Below, piece after piece: positions 61,782 through 64,000 of a DNA stretch of 64,000 nt (its first letter is position 1; each line of letters starts with the position of its first letter). The translations under genes and the position numbers were made by a program. The DNA is from Clostridium sp. (GTDB lineage Bacteria; Bacillota; Clostridia; Lachnospirales; Lachnospiraceae): contig JAISOV010000024.1 in assembly GCA_031275405.1 (NCBI GenBank), positions 62,001 to 126,000 of the forward strand, written 5' to 3'. The notes under the pieces are model-generated. The model made no database searches. It saw only the letters and a list, made by a program, of their open reading frames with translations, and was not told the origin of the DNA.

Positions 61782-61805
61782 TTTGCGCGTAGCACAAAGC
61801 TCCCT
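61782..61805 (-). promoter_or_regulatory. Leader hairpin of rfbA, shared with the importer permease leader
   Basis: The plus strand reads TGGAGACTTTG then CGCGTAGCACAAAG; CTTTG and CAAAG form the stem. The equivalent at 31201-31225 differs at a few bases, mostly in ways that keep pairing on one strand. Confidence 0.45.
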
Positions 61806-61889
61806 CCCTCTCCTGCTCACGCTCCGTGTATTTCCTCGTCACGCCTGTCCGGTTTACGCCCCGTGTATTTCCCCTCATGCCTGTCCGGT

Positions 61890-62966
61890 TTACGCCCCGT
61901 ACATTTCTTGATAATAAGTCCGGTATTCTCCGCCTGTGACGCGCTTCATCCAGTCCTCATGCTCAAAATACCACCGGATGGTCCTGCGGATCCCCTCCCG
62001 GAACATCGTCTCCGGCTTCCAGCCGATCTGAGCCTGTATCTTGTCCGGCGCGATCGCATATCGGCGGTCATGCCCTTTCCGGTCCTCCACATACGTAATC
62101 AGGTCTTCGCTGAGCAGAGCCTTCCTTGGGTCGTCTTCCGGAAGCATTTCCCGCAAGGTGTCCAGGATGATGCGGACGATCTCGATATTCTGCTTTTCAT
62201 TGTGTCCGCCCACGTTATAAGTCTCAAACAGCCTGCCCTCTTCCTGTATCAGGTCGATGGCCTTGGCATGGTCTTCCACATACAGCCAGTCTCTCACGTT
62301 CCTGCCGTCGCCATACACGGGAAGCTTTTTCCCCGACAGGGCATTGTTGATCAGCAGCGGGATAAATTTTTCCGGAAACTGGTACGGCCCGTAATTATTG
62401 GAACAGTTCGTAATATTCGCGGGGAAGCCATAGGTATCTATATAAGCCCGCACCAGCATGTCCGAACCGGCTTTGCTTGCGGAATAAGGACTGTGAGGGT
62501 CATACGGCGTCGTTTCGTAAAAATATCCGGTCTCCTGCAAAGAACCGTACACCTCGTCCGTGGAAACGTGGAGGAATTTCTTCCCCGCCCGGAAGCTCCC
62601 GTCCGGAAGCTCCCAGGCGGCTTTGGCGCAGTTGAGCATGACCGCCGTACCCAGCACATTGGTCCGCACAAAGGTTTCCGGCGTACGGATACTCCTGTCC
62701 ACATGGCTCTCCGCCGCAAAATGCACCACCCGGTCGATCTCGTTTCCCGCAAAGATCTGACGGATCGCTTCCTGATCGCAGACATCCGCTTTCACGAAAG
62801 TATAGTTCGTCCGCCCCTCCACCTCCTTGAGGTTCTCCAGATTCCCGGCGTAGGTCAGCGCGTCCGCGTTGATGATCCGGATCTGGCCGCCATATTTGCG
62901 GAACATATAATGGATATAGTTGGAGCCGATAAACCCCGCCCCGCCGGTCACTAAATAAGTCCTCAT
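61890..62966 (-). CDS. rfbB: dTDP-glucose 4,6-dehydratase
   Basis: Second step of dTDP-L-rhamnose synthesis. 358 residues: NAD-binding MRTYLVTGGAGFIGSNYIHY, VVHFAAESHVDRSI, catalytic FLHVSTDEVYGSL and PYSASKAGSDMLVRAY (YxxxK), and NNYGPYQFPEKFIPLLINNAL. GGGAG lies 10 bases before the ATG at 62966; the longer ORF includes a leader of degenerate repeats. No rfbD (reductase) is found in the window. Confidence 0.95.
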   Translation of the reverse strand: MRTYLVTGGAGFIGSNYIHYMFRKYGGQIRIINADALTYAGNLENLKEVEGRTNYTFVKADVCDQEAIRQIFAGNEIDRVVHFAAESHVDRSIRTPETFVRTNVLGTAVMLNCAKAAWELPDGSFRAGKKFLHVSTDEVYGSLQETGYFYETTPYDPHSPYSASKAGSDMLVRAYIDTYGFPANITNCSNNYGPYQFPEKFIPLLINNALSGKKLPVYGDGRNVRDWLYVEDHAKAIDLIQEEGRLFETYNVGGHNEKQNIEIVRIILDTLREMLPEDDPRKALLSEDLITYVEDRKGHDRRYAIAPDKIQAQIGWKPETMFREGIRRTIRWYFEHEDWMKRVTGGEYRTYYQEMYGA

Positions 62967-63014
62967 AAGTGCTGTTCTCCCTCGTTCCATAGCCGCCGGG
63001 CAAGGCCGACTGGT

Positions 63015-63150
63015 CATGTCCGGCAAAGTCCTCCGTGTATGTCCGGCAAAGCCGCCGTTCACATCCGGTAAAACCGGCGGAACGCAGGCGGCAAAGCCGC
63101 CGTTCGCATCCGGTAAGATCAGCTGATCAGGTTCGGCAAGATCAGCGGAA
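63015..63150. repeat. Degenerate repeat tract upstream of rfbB
   Basis: TCCGGCAAAG/TCCGGTAAA-type units recur at about 23-46 base steps between the second GH25 gene and rfbB. Several can pair with each other (CGGCAAAGCCG dyads). Copy boundaries are vague. No gene is seen here. Confidence 0.55.
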
Positions 63151-63153
63151 GGT

Positions 63154-64000
63154 CTAATAGCCTAAATAGCTGAGGTTCATGTCCACATCGCCGCTGATGC
63201 CGCTTACCCTGCCGTTGGACTTATACTGCCAGAGGTCGTAGCGCCCGGTATAGCTCGGCGCGGCGGCATACTGCGCAAGCCAGATCTTATACGCGCCCAG
63301 GCTTGCGGCGTCTATCTTAGTACCCAGCCAGGTCTTGTTGGCATAGATCCCGGAGGTGTACCCCGCCGCCTTGATCGTTTCACAGAAAGCCTTGCAGACG
63401 GCGGTTCTGGCTTCCTTGCTGATGCCGTCGGCCCTGCCGCCGCTGCTCTCCACGTCCAGGAAGATGGGGTAGGAGATCTTGTAATTTTTTACCATATCCA
63501 GTACCATAGACGCTTCTTCCACCGCTTCCGGCCCGTTCACCGCCTGGGTAAAGAAGTACACGCCTACTTTCAGCCCCGCCGCTATCGCACCCTTGATGTT
63601 GCTGTCATACATAGGATCCCGGATCAGAGCGCCTTGGGTGGAACCCCGGTAGCCGCAGCGGATGATCACATAGGCGATTCCGGAATTCTTCACAGCGTTC
63701 CAGTCGATGGCGCCGTTCCATTTGGACACGTCGATCCCGGAAGTCCCGGAGCCTACCACCAGAGAACCGTCGCTGGCAAAATGATATTTTGCCCCTTGGA
63801 TGACCTGTTCTCCCGTGACCTTTTTCCCGCCGGCATCGAAAAAGTACACTTTCCCGTCCAGCGTCTGCCAGCCGGTATATGTTGCGTCTCCTCTGACGAA
63901 GAACTTATCCGCTTTATAATAGTCCGCGTAACGGGCTTCCCGGTATGTTCCGCCCTCCAGTACATACAGCGGGTTCCCGGATGTATCCTTTAACGCCGTG
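63154..64000 (-). CDS. GH25 lysozyme with cell-wall-binding repeats (partial at right edge)
   Basis: The frame is open to base 64000 (282 codons seen). The visible N-terminal part has choline-binding-like repeats (ATYTGWQTLDGKVYFFDAGG, EQVIQGAKYHFASDGSLVV). The GH25 domain follows: [18 protein letters not shown], catalytic PIFLDVESSGG, and the C-terminal SGDVDMNLSYLGY. It is closely related to the GH25 gene at 59593 over the catalytic domain but has wall-binding repeats instead of a membrane anchor. Probably secreted; the signal peptide would lie beyond the window. Confidence 0.92.
   Translation of the reverse strand, partial: TALKDTSGNPLYVLEGGTYREARYADYYKADKFFVRGDATYTGWQTLDGKVYFFDAGGKKVTGEQVIQGAKYHFASDGSLVVGSGTSGIDVSKWNGAIDWNAVKNSGIAYVIIRCGYRGSTQGALIRDPMYDSNIKGAIAAGLKVGVYFFTQAVNGPEAVEEASMVLDMVKNYKISYPIFLDVESSGGRADGISKEARTAVCKAFCETIKAAGYTSGIYANKTWLGTKIDAASLGAYKIWLAQYAAAPSYTGRYDLWQYKSNGRVSGISGDVDMNLSYLGY

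Overview
The window looks like a chromosomal segment of a flagellated, spore-forming, GC-rich member of the Clostridia, most likely a Lachnospiraceae relative. The support is a SpoVAD homologue, a Firmicute-type flagellar late operon with FliW/CsrA, AGGAGG-type ribosome binding sites, textbook sigma-A and sigma-D promoters, and a small protein (47129-47458) of a family I associate with Lachnospiraceae. This assignment is inference; no rRNA, tRNA, CRISPR array or intact insertion sequence was seen.

Layout. 1-1914 (+): tail of an ABC ATPase, its permease frameshifted at a G8 run, and a fragment of a second ABC-2 permease. 2057-7268 (-): SpoVAD, an SH3-like membrane protein, TrpS and a large membrane glycosyltransferase. 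7628-18795 (-): flagellar block flgM-flgN-flgK-flgK-flgL-fliW-csrA-flaG-fliD-fliS plus two small genes, with sigma-D promoters before flgM and before flaG. 19155-20198 (+): an HD-GYP c-di-GMP phosphodiesterase. 20229-25370 (-): dipeptidase, uracil permease, and an SGNH protein plus MBOAT pair for polymer acylation. 25619-32135 (-): a six-gene sugar-type ABC importer operon with PHP and HAD hydrolases. 32515-37786 (-): lysS, greA, an unknown gene, dusB, coaX. 38311-39159 (+): a tyrosine recombinase.

39475-46522 (-) is an accessory island and the most interesting part: a cell-wall amidase, two DUF2589 proteins, lysine-rich small ORFs, a STAS protein, a possible ADP-ribosyltransferase-like protein, a jacalin-like lectin and a DUF4157 (HELGH) protein. 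It contains two long minisatellites. Its leader carries a 13-bp perfect inverted repeat around an AT-rich segment with an outward-facing promoter, which could be an invertible (phase-variable) promoter in the OFF state.

47129-49709 (-): small conserved protein, birA, an alanine-rich ORF that overlaps both neighbours, argF. 49801-64000 (-): surface polysaccharide cluster rfbB-rfbA-GH25-rfbC-wzm-wzt-methyltransferase/kinase-GT2-GT2, then (at the right edge) another GH25 lysozyme. Here dTDP-sugar synthesis, chain extension, a WbdD-like chain-capping enzyme and an ABC exporter with a carbohydrate-binding tail fit one pathway. Throughout the window, spaces between minus-strand genes hold locus-specific minisatellites and small GC-rich hairpins just before ribosome binding sites.
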